This document shows positions 1 to 7,971 of a stretch of 47,566 nucleotides of DNA, piece by piece. The translations under genes were made by a program, and so were the position numbers. The notes below the pieces were generated by a model. That model made no database searches and was not told the origin of the DNA. It saw only the letters and a list, made by a program, of their open reading frames with translations. Origin of the DNA: Bacteroidota bacterium (GTDB lineage: Bacteria; Bacteroidota; Bacteroidia; Bacteroidales; WCHB1-69); contig JAGDMF010000015.1 in the NCBI GenBank assembly GCA_017860455.1, positions 1 through 47,566 on the forward strand, in the 5' to 3' direction. The first letter of the stretch is position 1, and each line of letters opens with the position of its first letter.

Positions 1-129
1 TTATACGAGTTAATTATAACAAAAGGGAATAATCCAACCCTATTCTGGATGGTTTTTGTAGCCATTGGTGTAATTTGCGCTATTGGACTCTATCTATTTG
101 ATAAAAAAATAAAAGAGAAGAAAATATAA
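1..129 (+). CDS. C-terminal end of a membrane transporter (partial)
   Basis: An open frame runs from the first base to the TAA at 127-129 and gives 42 residues. They form one hydrophobic segment (starting at FWMVFVAIGVICAIGLYLF) followed by a lysine-rich cytoplasmic tail. That is the usual look of the last helix of a major-facilitator or POT-type transporter, but the part that would identify the family lies outside the window. It is convergent with murB, whose stop is 9 bp away. The call as a membrane protein is firm; the family is a guess. Confidence 0.6.
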   Translation, partial: LYELIITKGNNPTLFWMVFVAIGVICAIGLYLFDKKIKEKKI

Positions 130-137
130 ATCCAAAA

Positions 138-1133
138 TTACCAAATATTTACTTCTGGTTCAATTGATATTCCAAACCGATCAAAAACAGACTTCTGAAT
201 TTTTTGAAAAAGAACCTGAATCTCTTTTCCGGTTGCATGACCATAGTTTACTAAAACCAACGCCTGTAAAGGATAAACTCCGGCATCACCCTCACGATAC
301 CCTTTCCATCCACATATGTCAATCAATTGACCGGCAGCTAATTTAACAAATTCTTCATCTATTGGATAGGAAACCAATTTTGGATATTCCGATTTTAATG
401 TTTCAAATTGAGATTTTCTGATAATCGGATTTTTAAAAAATGACCCGGCTGATCCAACCTCTTTGATATCCGGTAATTTACTGTTTCTGATTCTGAGTAT
501 CGTTTCTTGTAATAAAGATAAGGTAAGAGGTTGATCTAATTTTTGTATTTCACTGTTCAAAGCAGCATACTCTAAATGAAAACTTCTGATTTTACTCAAT
601 TCAAATATCACATCGGTAATGATAAACCGGTTTTTAAATTCATTTTTAAATATCGAATCCCGATACCCAAATTGGCACTGTTCATTGGTGAAAATTCTTT
701 TTTTACCGGTTTCTAAAGATATGGCATGTACCTGAAAAAGGGTATCCTTTAATTCAACACCGTAAGCCCCAATATTCTGTACCGGAGAACTCCCCACTTT
801 TCCTGGAATTCCTATTAAATTTTCAATCCCATAATATTGATTATCTACACAATACTGAGTAAAATGATCCCATTCTTCTCCTGCTGATACTTTAAGATAA
901 ACATAAGTGGAGTTTTCAGCAATTTTATGAATACCTTTTGTATTCATAATTATTACTGTTCCCGGAAAATCTTGAGTGAATAAAATATTGCTTCCACTAC
1001 CCAAAATCAAAAATTTTCGTTGAAAAATACCTTCTTTGATTAGAATTTCAATCTGACTATTGTCTTGAATTTCAATGATATCCTCACTTTGAGCATCGAT
1101 CTGAAAAGTATGGCAAGGTTTTAAGGATTTCAT
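138..1133 (-). CDS. murB: UDP-N-acetylenolpyruvoylglucosamine reductase MurB
   Basis: MurB reduces UDP-GlcNAc-enolpyruvate to UDP-MurNAc with NADPH and FAD in the cytoplasm, the second committed step of peptidoglycan synthesis. The 331 residues show the FAD-binding stretch with GSGSN near 45-49, then IGIPGKVGSSPVQNIGAYG around 107-125, GYRDS around 156-160, and GSAGSFFKNP at 227-236. Ser231 matches the catalytic serine that protonates the substrate, and the conserved glutamate is in EPEVNIW at the C-terminus. Length and the GYRDSIFK segment fit the longer type I (E. coli-like) MurB. It lies 14 bp downstream of anmK on the same strand, so the two probably form an operon linking muropeptide recycling with UDP-MurNAc synthesis. 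Confidence 0.96.
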   Translation of the reverse strand: MKSLKPCHTFQIDAQSEDIIEIQDNSQIEILIKEGIFQRKFLILGSGSNILFTQDFPGTVIIMNTKGIHKIAENSTYVYLKVSAGEEWDHFTQYCVDNQYYGIENLIGIPGKVGSSPVQNIGAYGVELKDTLFQVHAISLETGKKRIFTNEQCQFGYRDSIFKNEFKNRFIITDVIFELSKIRSFHLEYAALNSEIQKLDQPLTLSLLQETILRIRNSKLPDIKEVGSAGSFFKNPIIRKSQFETLKSEYPKLVSYPIDEEFVKLAAGQLIDICGWKGYREGDAGVYPLQALVLVNYGHATGKEIQVLFQKIQKSVFDRFGISIEPEVNIW

Positions 1134-1147
1134 AATGTCTAATTTGA

Positions 1148-2206
1148 TTAGCTTTTCATAATATAAACAGCTCCTCCGATCGAATCTTCCTGAGCCCCTG
1201 TTACAGCTGATAATGTATTGATTTTTTGATGTAACCTTAGATATCCTAAAAAGGCAAATAGAATCGCTTCTTTATATTGTATCGTTTGTTGATCTGGTAT
1301 AACCAATTGACATTCTGTTTTTTGATTCAATTTCTCAATTAAATAGGAATTGAAAGCACCACCTCCAGTGATTAAAATAGTGCCTGAAGCTGGAAATTGC
1401 GAGATGATCTGTTTGGAGATATGTTCTACAATAGTGGCTAACTTGTCTTGAATAGATATTGAAAATGAATCCGTTAGCGGTAGAAATACCTCTTCAAAAA
1501 ACGCTCTTCCTAAAGATTTTGGCCCATCTTGTTTATAAAAAGGTAGCGCATCTAAACGTTTCAATAAATCCGCATCAACTTCTCCCAATCTTGCTAATTC
1601 GCCATTCTGATCATACTTCAACCCTTTTTGATTGGCATAATGATTGAAAGGAATATTACAAAGTGAAATATCATAAGCAACTCTTTGATTTTCTTTAAGA
1701 TATGAAATGTTGGCAATCCCACCCAAATTCAAACAAGCATCATAATCTGAAAATAAAAGTTGATCTCCAATAGGCACTAATGGGGCTCCTTCTCCTCCTA
1801 GACCAACATCTGTTGTTCTAAAATCTGAAACAGTGGTAATACCGGTTTTTCCCGCGATTAAACCTCCATTACCCATCTGAGTTGTATAACCATATTGGGG
1901 ATCATGAAAAATGGTATGTCCATGTGATGCAATAAAATGAGGCTTGATTTTCGATTCTGCAATCGCTTTCAAAACCTGCTCACTACAAAATTGAGCAAAA
2001 TCGTGATCTAAACGAACCAGTTCCAGACCACTCATTTTTGAGGCATAAAGTAATCTGTTTTTAAAGGTATCTGAATATGGTATCTCTTTGGTATATAAAA
2101 CTTTATGATAATATTTTCCCTCATTTTCTTCAAACTGGCAAATCGCAATATCAAGCCCATCTAATGAAGTGCCCGACATAAGTCCCAAACCGATTGAATA
2201 TTCCAT
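1148..2206 (-). CDS. anmK: anhydro-N-acetylmuramic acid kinase AnmK
   Basis: AnmK uses ATP to hydrolyse and phosphorylate 1,6-anhydro-MurNAc to MurNAc-6-phosphate, returning cell-wall turnover products to metabolism. The protein has 352 residues, near the family's 360-390. It starts with the family signature GLMSGTSLDGLD at about 7-18. ASHGHTIFH lies around 93-101, SDFRTTDVGLGGEGAPLVP is in the middle, and NLGGIANISYL precedes the second lobe of this hexokinase/actin-like fold. ITGGGAFN lies near 280-287. It is the first gene of a likely anmK-murB unit, with a -7 box 20 bp upstream of the start. Confidence 0.96.
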   Translation of the reverse strand: MEYSIGLGLMSGTSLDGLDIAICQFEENEGKYYHKVLYTKEIPYSDTFKNRLLYASKMSGLELVRLDHDFAQFCSEQVLKAIAESKIKPHFIASHGHTIFHDPQYGYTTQMGNGGLIAGKTGITTVSDFRTTDVGLGGEGAPLVPIGDQLLFSDYDACLNLGGIANISYLKENQRVAYDISLCNIPFNHYANQKGLKYDQNGELARLGEVDADLLKRLDALPFYKQDGPKSLGRAFFEEVFLPLTDSFSISIQDKLATIVEHISKQIISQFPASGTILITGGGAFNSYLIEKLNQKTECQLVIPDQQTIQYKEAILFAFLGYLRLHQKINTLSAVTGAQEDSIGGAVYIMKS

Positions 2207-2225
2207 TTATTGATTTTTAAGTATG

Positions 2226-2233
2226 CAAAAGTA
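2226..2233 (-). promoter_or_regulatory. -7 promoter box for anmK-murB
   Basis: Read on the minus strand the site is TACTTTTG, a match to the Bacteroidota -7 consensus TAnnTTTG. It is preceded by ATTATTTTG, a context repeated before other boxes in this window. It lies 20 bp upstream of the anmK start. Confidence 0.65.
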
Positions 2234-2253
2234 CAAAATAATTCTTTGGGCGT

Positions 2254-2428
2254 GCCGGCATTTCCAACCCACTTCCTACCCCAATGCCGTCGGCCTCCGC
2301 CTGCAAGTACGCATTTGTAAAACCTGGGTTGCATGGTCGCTGCAGTAGCTCACAGGCTCGCTCTGCATCTCCCTGCATCCCATGGTTTTACAAATTTGCG
2401 GGCTTTCCGGCTCCGTCCTCACGCAGGA
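2254..2428 (+). repeat. dispersed structured element, copy 1
   Basis: This fills most of the gene-free gap between anmK and the dehydrogenase gene. It shares short blocks with copies at 38696-38908 (minus) and 46853-47055 (plus): CTCCGCCTGCAAGT, TGCATGGTCG, GTAGCTCACAGGCTCGCTCT and TCCCTGCATCCC. Possible helices here are 2256-2262 with 2283-2289, 2314-2324 with 2384-2394 (11 bp, perfect), 2310-2313 with 2397-2400, 2326-2328 with 2379-2381, 2341-2345 with 2363-2367, 2347-2350 with 2355-2358, and 2416-2419 with 2425-2428. Several of these helices have different sequence but the same pairing in the other copies. It does not resemble a tRNA, a named riboswitch or an insertion sequence that I know. 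It could be a non-coding RNA or a hairpin-type mobile element. Confidence 0.8.
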
Positions 2429-2485
2429 ATCGGAAAATGATCACTCTTTTATAAATTAATCGAATGAACATGAAACTCTTTTCCC

Positions 2486-2493
2486 TATTTTTG
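2486..2493 (+). promoter_or_regulatory. -7 promoter box for the 2-hydroxyacid dehydrogenase
   Basis: TATTTTTG followed by CA matches TAnnTTTG. The start codon is 12 bases after the last base of the box, so the leader should be only a few bases long. No purine-rich ribosome binding site is visible. Confidence 0.7.
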
Positions 2494-2504
2494 CAAATAA
2501 AAAA

Positions 2505-3437
2505 ATGAAAATCGTAATTGCTGAACCTCTGGGTCTTACCCCCGACACTTTCAAACCTATTTTTGATGAATGGACTCAATTAGGTCACGAAATTCAGATC
2601 TTCTGGGATAGAAATGAATCTCCTGAAATCTTAACCAATAGAATTCAAGATGCAGATTTCCTGATCATTTCAAATATTCCATTACCTCAATCAATTTTGG
2701 AACAATGTTCCCATTTAAAACTGATCTCTGTTGCATTTACCGGATTGGATCACATTGATTTAGCCTATTGTAAATCTGCCTCAGTTGAAGTTCGGAATTG
2801 TGCCGGTTATGCAACCACTTCAGTTGCCGAGTTGACCATTGGACTCATCCTTGATCTCTACCGAAAAATTACAGTTCTGGATTCCAAAACCAGAATCGGG
2901 GGCACCCGTGGTTCATTTTTAGGAAAACAAATCAAAGGGAAAACCATTGGCATTATTGGAACCGGTGCCATTGGATCAGAAACCGCAATATTAGCGCAAC
3001 ATTTTGGAGCAAAAGTGATCGCATACAGTAGATCCCAACGTCAACATCTTAGAGATTTAGGTGTACAGTATCTTCCACTTGATCAATTAATTGAACAATC
3101 TGACGTAATCTCAATTCATACACCATTGACACCGGAAACAGAGCACCTTTTGAATGAATCCAATTTGAAATATTGTCAACCATCAGCTGTTTTAATCAAT
3201 ACGGCAAGAGGAAAAGTGGTGGATATCCATTTTGTTGCAGAAATGTTAAAATCAGGAAAATTGGCAGGTGCTGCATTCGATGTTTTTGAATCAGAACCTC
3301 CATTAGCAGCAACTCATCCTCTTTTGAATGCTCCCAATTGTATCGTTGTACCTCATATTGCTTACGCAACTGAAGAATCTTTTGAAATAAGAATTCAATT
3401 AGCATTGAATAATATCAAAAACTTTTTAAAATTATAG
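2505..3437 (+). CDS. NAD-dependent 2-hydroxyacid dehydrogenase
   Basis: A soluble dehydrogenase of the D-isomer-specific 2-hydroxyacid family (SerA, glyoxylate reductase and relatives), 310 residues. The nucleotide-binding motif GTGAIG is at 152-157 in a typical Rossmann segment. The catalytic triad is visible: Arg235 in NTARGKVVD, Glu264 in FESEP, and His284 in VVPHIAY. It has no ACT or other C-terminal regulatory domain, so it is shorter than most SerA proteins. The substrate cannot be told from sequence; phosphoglycerate, glyoxylate/hydroxypyruvate or a 2-ketoacid are possible. It appears to be a single-gene unit with its own promoter. Confidence 0.9.
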   Translation: MKIVIAEPLGLTPDTFKPIFDEWTQLGHEIQIFWDRNESPEILTNRIQDADFLIISNIPLPQSILEQCSHLKLISVAFTGLDHIDLAYCKSASVEVRNCAGYATTSVAELTIGLILDLYRKITVLDSKTRIGGTRGSFLGKQIKGKTIGIIGTGAIGSETAILAQHFGAKVIAYSRSQRQHLRDLGVQYLPLDQLIEQSDVISIHTPLTPETEHLLNESNLKYCQPSAVLINTARGKVVDIHFVAEMLKSGKLAGAAFDVFESEPPLAATHPLLNAPNCIVVPHIAYATEESFEIRIQLALNNIKNFLKL

Positions 3438-3467
3438 TTTTATACTTTTTAAACCCTTAAAAAATAT

Positions 3468-3475
3468 TAAATTTG
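3468..3475 (+). promoter_or_regulatory. -7 promoter box for the secreted peptidase gene
   Basis: TAAATTTG followed by CA matches TAnnTTTG and ends 12 bases before the ATG at 3488. An in-frame ATG at 3494 is an equally possible start. Confidence 0.65.
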
Positions 3476-3487
3476 CACCCTTAATAG

Positions 3488-5815
3488 ATGCTTATGAAAA
3501 AATTGTATGTTTTTGCCCTTTTATTTGGAGTATTATCCCAATTCAATCAACTTTATTCTTTAAATCGAACCGATACCATTCACGTTGTACATTATGATAT
3601 TCATCTGGATATTATCAACCTTTCAGCGCACCAAATTGGAGGTTATACCGATGTTAAAGTGGTATCCAAAATCAATAATCTCCCACAAATTGACTTAGAC
3701 CTGCTAGCATTAACGGTTGATTCTCTCTTTTTAAACGGAAATAGTACAGCTTATACGCATACCGGTTCATTAATCAGAATTCCGGTGTCAGGAGTTGATC
3801 AGGGAGATACTCAAACAGTCAGAGTGTATTACCATGGAACTCCGGTAACCGATCCCGACTGGGGCGGCTACTTCTTTACCAACGATTTTGCCTATAATGT
3901 TGGAGTGGGAATGAGCATGATTCCTCCAACTATTGGACGTGTCTGGTTTCCATGTCTGGATGATTTTAAAAATAAAGCAACCTACACTTTTAACATACGT
4001 ACTGATGCCGATAAACGAGCAGTATGTAACGGTGTATTAACCGATTCAATAACCCTTCCCGATCAGACCCGAATCTGGAAATGGGAACTCCCCTATCCTA
4101 TTGCAACTTATGTAACTGCTTGTGCTGTTGGCAATTTTCAACTTTACGAAGATACAGTTCATGGATTAGAAAGAGTGCTTCCTATCACGATCTATGCCCC
4201 TGCTTCTGTAATACAAAATGTTCCTGCTACTTTTATTCATTTAAAGGAAGCAATACATATCTTTGAAAATCTATACGGCCCTTATGTTTGGCAACGTGTT
4301 GGTTATACGATTGTTCCTTTTACTCAAGGAGCCATGGAACATGTGGATAATATTTGTTATCCGATGTTTGCAGTGGATGGCACAACTTCTTATGAGTCTT
4401 TGATGGTTCATGAATTTGTCCACATGTGGTTCGGAAACCAAATCACACCCTCCGGACCGGAACAGCTTTGGTTAAAAGAGGGTTTTGCTGTTTATTCAGA
4501 ATCTGTAGTAAATGAATATTTAGATCCTACAGGTGTTATTGCTGCCAATCAAAAAAGAGATCTTCATCGTTCTGTCATTAAAACTGCCCATGTTGATGAT
4601 GGTGATTATTATGCTTTAGATAATATTCCTCAGCCTGTTACCTATGGAAGAACCACTTACGATAAAGGGGCACTAACTGTACATTCTCTTAGAGGATATA
4701 TGGGAGACTCTCTGTTTTTTAACGGTTTAACCGAACTTTTAATACAAGAAAAATTCGGAAATATCAATTCTGAAGAGTTTTTCACAAAAATCTCACAAAT
4801 CACCGGCATGAATCTCATGGATTTTTATCAGGGATGGATCCATCAACCCGGCTTTTTGCATTATTCTATTGATTCTATTGTTCCTTTGGCAACTCCCAAT
4901 TACTACAATGTCCATTTTAAACAAAGATTACATCATGCTCCCAACTACGCCAACTCAAACCGGGTTGATGTGAAATTTGTTTCAGCAACCGGAAGCACAT
5001 ACACCATTGAAAGAATCCCATTTAATGGACATACCGATGCTACACCGGTATATATCCCATTCCAGCCTGCTTTTTATATCATAGATCCCAATGAAAAATT
5101 AGGAGATGCCCTTTTTGATTATTATGTACAACTCATAAATACAAATTCAATAACATGTAATGATGCTTTCATCCGATTTAAAGATGATCTTTTTACTGAT
5201 ACAACTTCCATTTATGCAGCTTATAACTTAGTGGCACCGGATCCATTTCAAAATCCATCTGATGATATCTATCGCATGTCAAATACCCATTTCTGGAGTG
5301 TAGAATTTTTAGAAAACCATATCACTCAGGGTGCTATCCATTTTAAATATGTATCCAGCTTACCCACTTCTAAAGATTATGAGATGATGCAAGGATATAC
5401 AAAAGAGGATCTTCTCCTTTTATATAGAAGAAACGCATCTCAGGATTGGATCCAAATCCCATTTACAGTGTCAGGTAGCAATATTCAGGGATATCTCATC
5501 ACAAATCATGTTTTACCCGGAGAATATACGCTGGCTGTGGGCCATTATGCTGTTGGAGTTCAAGATCAAAACAGCTCTTCATTTGATATATATCCAACCC
5601 CTACCAAAGATTACTTCTATTGTAAATATGAAAATACAGAAATGAGTAGTGTTCCATTGCAGATTTTCAGCATGGAAGGTAAATTACTATTGGAAACCAA
5701 TTGGACCAATTCTAATCAGAGAATTGATGTATCTAATTTAGCAAATGGTCATTACATTGTAAAAATGACAATAGGAAATCAGGTATTAAACAGCAAATTA
5801 GTCATTGTTAAATAA
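3488..5815 (+). CDS. secreted M1-family metallopeptidase with T9SS type A sorting domain
   Basis: A gluzincin aminopeptidase of the M1 family, 775 residues, exported and probably placed on the cell surface by the type IX system. A signal peptide covers the first ~24 residues. The N-terminal beta domain runs to about 215. The substrate-loop motif reads GAMEH (281-285) in place of the classical GAMEN. The zinc site is His308-Glu309-x-x-His312 with third ligand Glu331 in LWLKEGFA. Residues ~695-775 (from SSFDIYPTPTKD to the terminal KLVIVK) are a type A C-terminal sorting domain, normally removed after translocation by SprA. The in-frame ATG at 3494 would give a cleaner MKKLYVF start. The next gene begins 6 bp after its stop, so the two are probably cotranscribed. 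Confidence 0.93.
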   Translation: MLMKKLYVFALLFGVLSQFNQLYSLNRTDTIHVVHYDIHLDIINLSAHQIGGYTDVKVVSKINNLPQIDLDLLALTVDSLFLNGNSTAYTHTGSLIRIPVSGVDQGDTQTVRVYYHGTPVTDPDWGGYFFTNDFAYNVGVGMSMIPPTIGRVWFPCLDDFKNKATYTFNIRTDADKRAVCNGVLTDSITLPDQTRIWKWELPYPIATYVTACAVGNFQLYEDTVHGLERVLPITIYAPASVIQNVPATFIHLKEAIHIFENLYGPYVWQRVGYTIVPFTQGAMEHVDNICYPMFAVDGTTSYESLMVHEFVHMWFGNQITPSGPEQLWLKEGFAVYSESVVNEYLDPTGVIAANQKRDLHRSVIKTAHVDDGDYYALDNIPQPVTYGRTTYDKGALTVHSLRGYMGDSLFFNGLTELLIQEKFGNINSEEFFTKISQITGMNLMDFYQGWIHQPGFLHYSIDSIVPLATPNYYNVHFKQRLHHAPNYANSNRVDVKFVSATGSTYTIERIPFNGHTDATPVYIPFQPAFYIIDPNEKLGDALFDYYVQLINTNSITCNDAFIRFKDDLFTDTTSIYAAYNLVAPDPFQNPSDDIYRMSNTHFWSVEFLENHITQGAIHFKYVSSLPTSKDYEMMQGYTKEDLLLLYRRNASQDWIQIPFTVSGSNIQGYLITNHVLPGEYTLAVGHYAVGVQDQNSSSFDIYPTPTKDYFYCKYENTEMSSVPLQIFSMEGKLLLETNWTNSNQRIDVSNLANGHYIVKMTIGNQVLNSKLVIVK

Positions 5816-5821
5816 TTAAAA

Positions 5822-7213
5822 ATGAATATGGGATCTCTAAAAAAAGGAATTTTTGCCTTGATGCTGTTTTTCTGCATCCAATCCCCCTTTGCTCAGGTAG
5901 CCTACAATGAACAGGCTCAGGATGTGATAAACGAAACAGTCAGATCATGGAATTCATACAAAAAATATGCCTGGGGGCACGATGTTTATTTACCTTTAAC
6001 CCACTCATTTTCTGATTGGTACAGTGAACCACTCTATATTTCCCCCATTGATGCTTATAGTACGTTATATTTAATGGGTTTACAGGATGAAACCGCTGAA
6101 ATTGAAAGATATGTGATTGATTCTTTAAATTTTAATAAAAATATTTTTGTAAAAACTTTTGAAGTCAATATCAGAATTTTAGGTGGCTTACTTTCTATGT
6201 ATGATCTTTCTCAAAATCCACAAATTCTGGAAAAAGCGATCGATTTTGGAAATAGAATTTTACCCGCTTTTAATACCTTGACAGGAATACCGACTTACTG
6301 GGTCAATCTGCAAACAGGAGAAACAAAAGGGGACACTGTAAACATTGCAGAAGCCGGAACTTATTTGATAGAAATGGGAGTTTTAAGTTACTATACAAAA
6401 GATCCCAAATATTATCAGGCCGCCAAAAAAGCAGTGAAAGCAGTCCATTATGCAAGTTCTTCATTGGGATTAATTGGCGATGTAATCCAGGTTCAAAATG
6501 GAAAATGGATCTCCTTTCAAAGTCATATTTGTGCCGGGGTTGATTCCTATTACGAATATATTTATAAAGCATATCTATTGTTTGGCGACCCTGAATTAAA
6601 GATAATTTGGGATAATAGTATCCCTGGTATTCAAAAATATTTAGCAGATATTTATGATAATAAGCTATGGTTTGGCAGGGCTCACATGTACACCGGAGAA
6701 AAAACATCTTCTGTGATAACACTTTATGATGCCTTTTTCCCTGCCTTATTAGCCCTTTCAGGGAATATCAGTGATGCCAGATTTCTTCAAAAAACATGGA
6801 ATGGTGTTTGGGATATGTACGGTTTAGAACCTATGAGTTACGATTATAAGAAAAAAGAAGTAAAATATCCGGTTTACGATCTGAATCCGGAAATCATGGA
6901 ATCCGCTTACTATTTATACCATTTCACTAAGGATACTCTATATTATAATATGAATGTAAAGTATTGGAACAACATCAAAAAATATTGCAGAACGGAAGAT
7001 GCATTTACGGCTATTGAAAATATCAAAACTATGAAACAAGGAAATGAGATGGCTACTTACTTTTTTGCTGAAACATTAAAATATCTCTTTCTCACCTTCT
7101 CCTATCATGAAAATCAGTTCCCCTTCGATGATTATATTTTCAGCACTGAAGCGCACCCTTTTAAACGCTCCCATTTTAACACCCCTGAAACTCCCACCTA
7201 CTTAGGCTTTTAA
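5822..7213 (+). CDS. GH47-type alpha-mannosidase, exported
   Basis: 463 residues with a signal peptide (hydrophobic to about 21, cleavage near PFAQ). The body matches the (alpha/alpha)7-barrel glycosidase family 47: AWGHDVYLPLTHSFSDW near 50-66, DAYSTLYLMGL at 77-87, FEVNIRILGGLLSMYDLS at 113-130, GVDSYYEYIYKAYLLFGD in the middle, and the terminal TEAHPF around 442-447. The Thr of TEAH binds the essential calcium in characterised members, and Glu114 in FEVNIR is a likely catalytic acid. Known GH47 enzymes are inverting alpha-1,2-mannosidases, most familiar from eukaryotic N-glycan trimming and uncommon in bacteria. Unlike its partner upstream it has no T9SS sorting domain, so it probably stays in the periplasm. 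Translational or transcriptional coupling to the M1 peptidase suggests shared use of mannosylated glycoprotein or glycan. Confidence 0.85.
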   Translation: MNMGSLKKGIFALMLFFCIQSPFAQVAYNEQAQDVINETVRSWNSYKKYAWGHDVYLPLTHSFSDWYSEPLYISPIDAYSTLYLMGLQDETAEIERYVIDSLNFNKNIFVKTFEVNIRILGGLLSMYDLSQNPQILEKAIDFGNRILPAFNTLTGIPTYWVNLQTGETKGDTVNIAEAGTYLIEMGVLSYYTKDPKYYQAAKKAVKAVHYASSSLGLIGDVIQVQNGKWISFQSHICAGVDSYYEYIYKAYLLFGDPELKIIWDNSIPGIQKYLADIYDNKLWFGRAHMYTGEKTSSVITLYDAFFPALLALSGNISDARFLQKTWNGVWDMYGLEPMSYDYKKKEVKYPVYDLNPEIMESAYYLYHFTKDTLYYNMNVKYWNNIKKYCRTEDAFTAIENIKTMKQGNEMATYFFAETLKYLFLTFSYHENQFPFDDYIFSTEAHPFKRSHFNTPETPTYLGF

Positions 7214-7233
7214 TAATGAACTATCCCTTACCC

Positions 7234-7332
7234 CATTCGCCCTGCGCCTTTTGCCATTCGCCTATTTCATTTGCTAATTCACCAATGTGCTAATTTACAA
7301 ATTAGCTTATTAGCTTATTAGCTTATTATTTT
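7234..7332 (+). repeat. heptamer words and ATTAGCTT octamer array before ruvA
   Basis: Positions 7234-7261 hold four degenerate heptamers (CATTCGC, CCTGCGC, CTTTTGC, CATTCGC), the reverse-complement form of the GGCGAAA family seen elsewhere. Positions 7301-7332 hold three exact ATTAGCTT units and a degenerate fourth. The array ends 1 bp before the ruvA -7 box. No gene is present. Confidence 0.8.
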
Positions 7333-7333
7333 G

Positions 7334-7341
7334 TATCTTTG
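7334..7341 (+). promoter_or_regulatory. -7 promoter box for ruvA-sprA
   Basis: TATCTTTG, an exact TAnnTTTG match followed by CAG, 20 bp upstream of the ruvA start. It is the first clear promoter ahead of ruvA, sprA and the ABC-F gene, whose gaps are only 20 and 22 bp. Confidence 0.75.
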
Positions 7342-7360
7342 CAGATTCAACTGAACTAAT

Positions 7361-7951
7361 ATGATCGAATATATAAAAGGAAAATTAATCGATAAAAATC
7401 CGGCGTATGTAGTGCTGGAAACCTCTGGAGGAATTGCTTATTTCATTCATATTTCATTAGCTACTTTTTCCAATCTGGGAGATCACGAAGAAGTGAAATT
7501 GTTAACCCATTATGTAATTCGGGAAGATGCCCAGCTGCTTTACGGTTTTGCCGAAGAGGAGGAAAGGAATCTATTTAGACTTTTAATATCTGTAAACGGT
7601 ATTGGAGTAAATACCGCCCGTTTAATGCTATCATCACTGTCTGTGAATGAGTTAATCAATGCCATTGCTACCGAAAATCTAAAAGTGATTCAAAGCATTA
7701 AGGGAATTGGTGCTAAAACAGCTCAAAGGGTGATCATTGAGTTAAAAGATAAAATTGGCAAATCAAGCAGTCAAAACAATGAAATTTTTACTTTTTCTTA
7801 CAATAATAATAGAGTAGAAGCGTTATCTGCTTTAGTATCGTTGGGTTTTGTCAAAAATTCAGCAGATGCTGTGTTAGAAAAAATTATCAAATCGGATGGT
7901 GTCAATTTAAGTGTTGAGGATTTGATAAAAAAAGCATTAAAATTATTATAG
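7361..7951 (+). CDS. ruvA: Holliday junction branch migration protein RuvA
   Basis: RuvA tetramers bind four-way DNA junctions and load the RuvB helicase. At 196 residues it has the normal family length. The N-terminal OB-fold occupies about 1-62. Two helix-hairpin-helix motifs follow, with SVNGIGVNTARLML around 75-88 and SIKGIGAKTAQRVI around 109-122. Domain III, the RuvB contact, is at about 148-196 after a short serine/asparagine-rich linker. It directly precedes sprA with 20 bp between them, an order familiar in Flavobacteriia. Confidence 0.97.
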   Translation: MIEYIKGKLIDKNPAYVVLETSGGIAYFIHISLATFSNLGDHEEVKLLTHYVIREDAQLLYGFAEEEERNLFRLLISVNGIGVNTARLMLSSLSVNELINAIATENLKVIQSIKGIGAKTAQRVIIELKDKIGKSSSQNNEIFTFSYNNNRVEALSALVSLGFVKNSADAVLEKIIKSDGVNLSVEDLIKKALKLL

Positions 7952-7971
7952 ACTATTAGATTGAAGATAAC

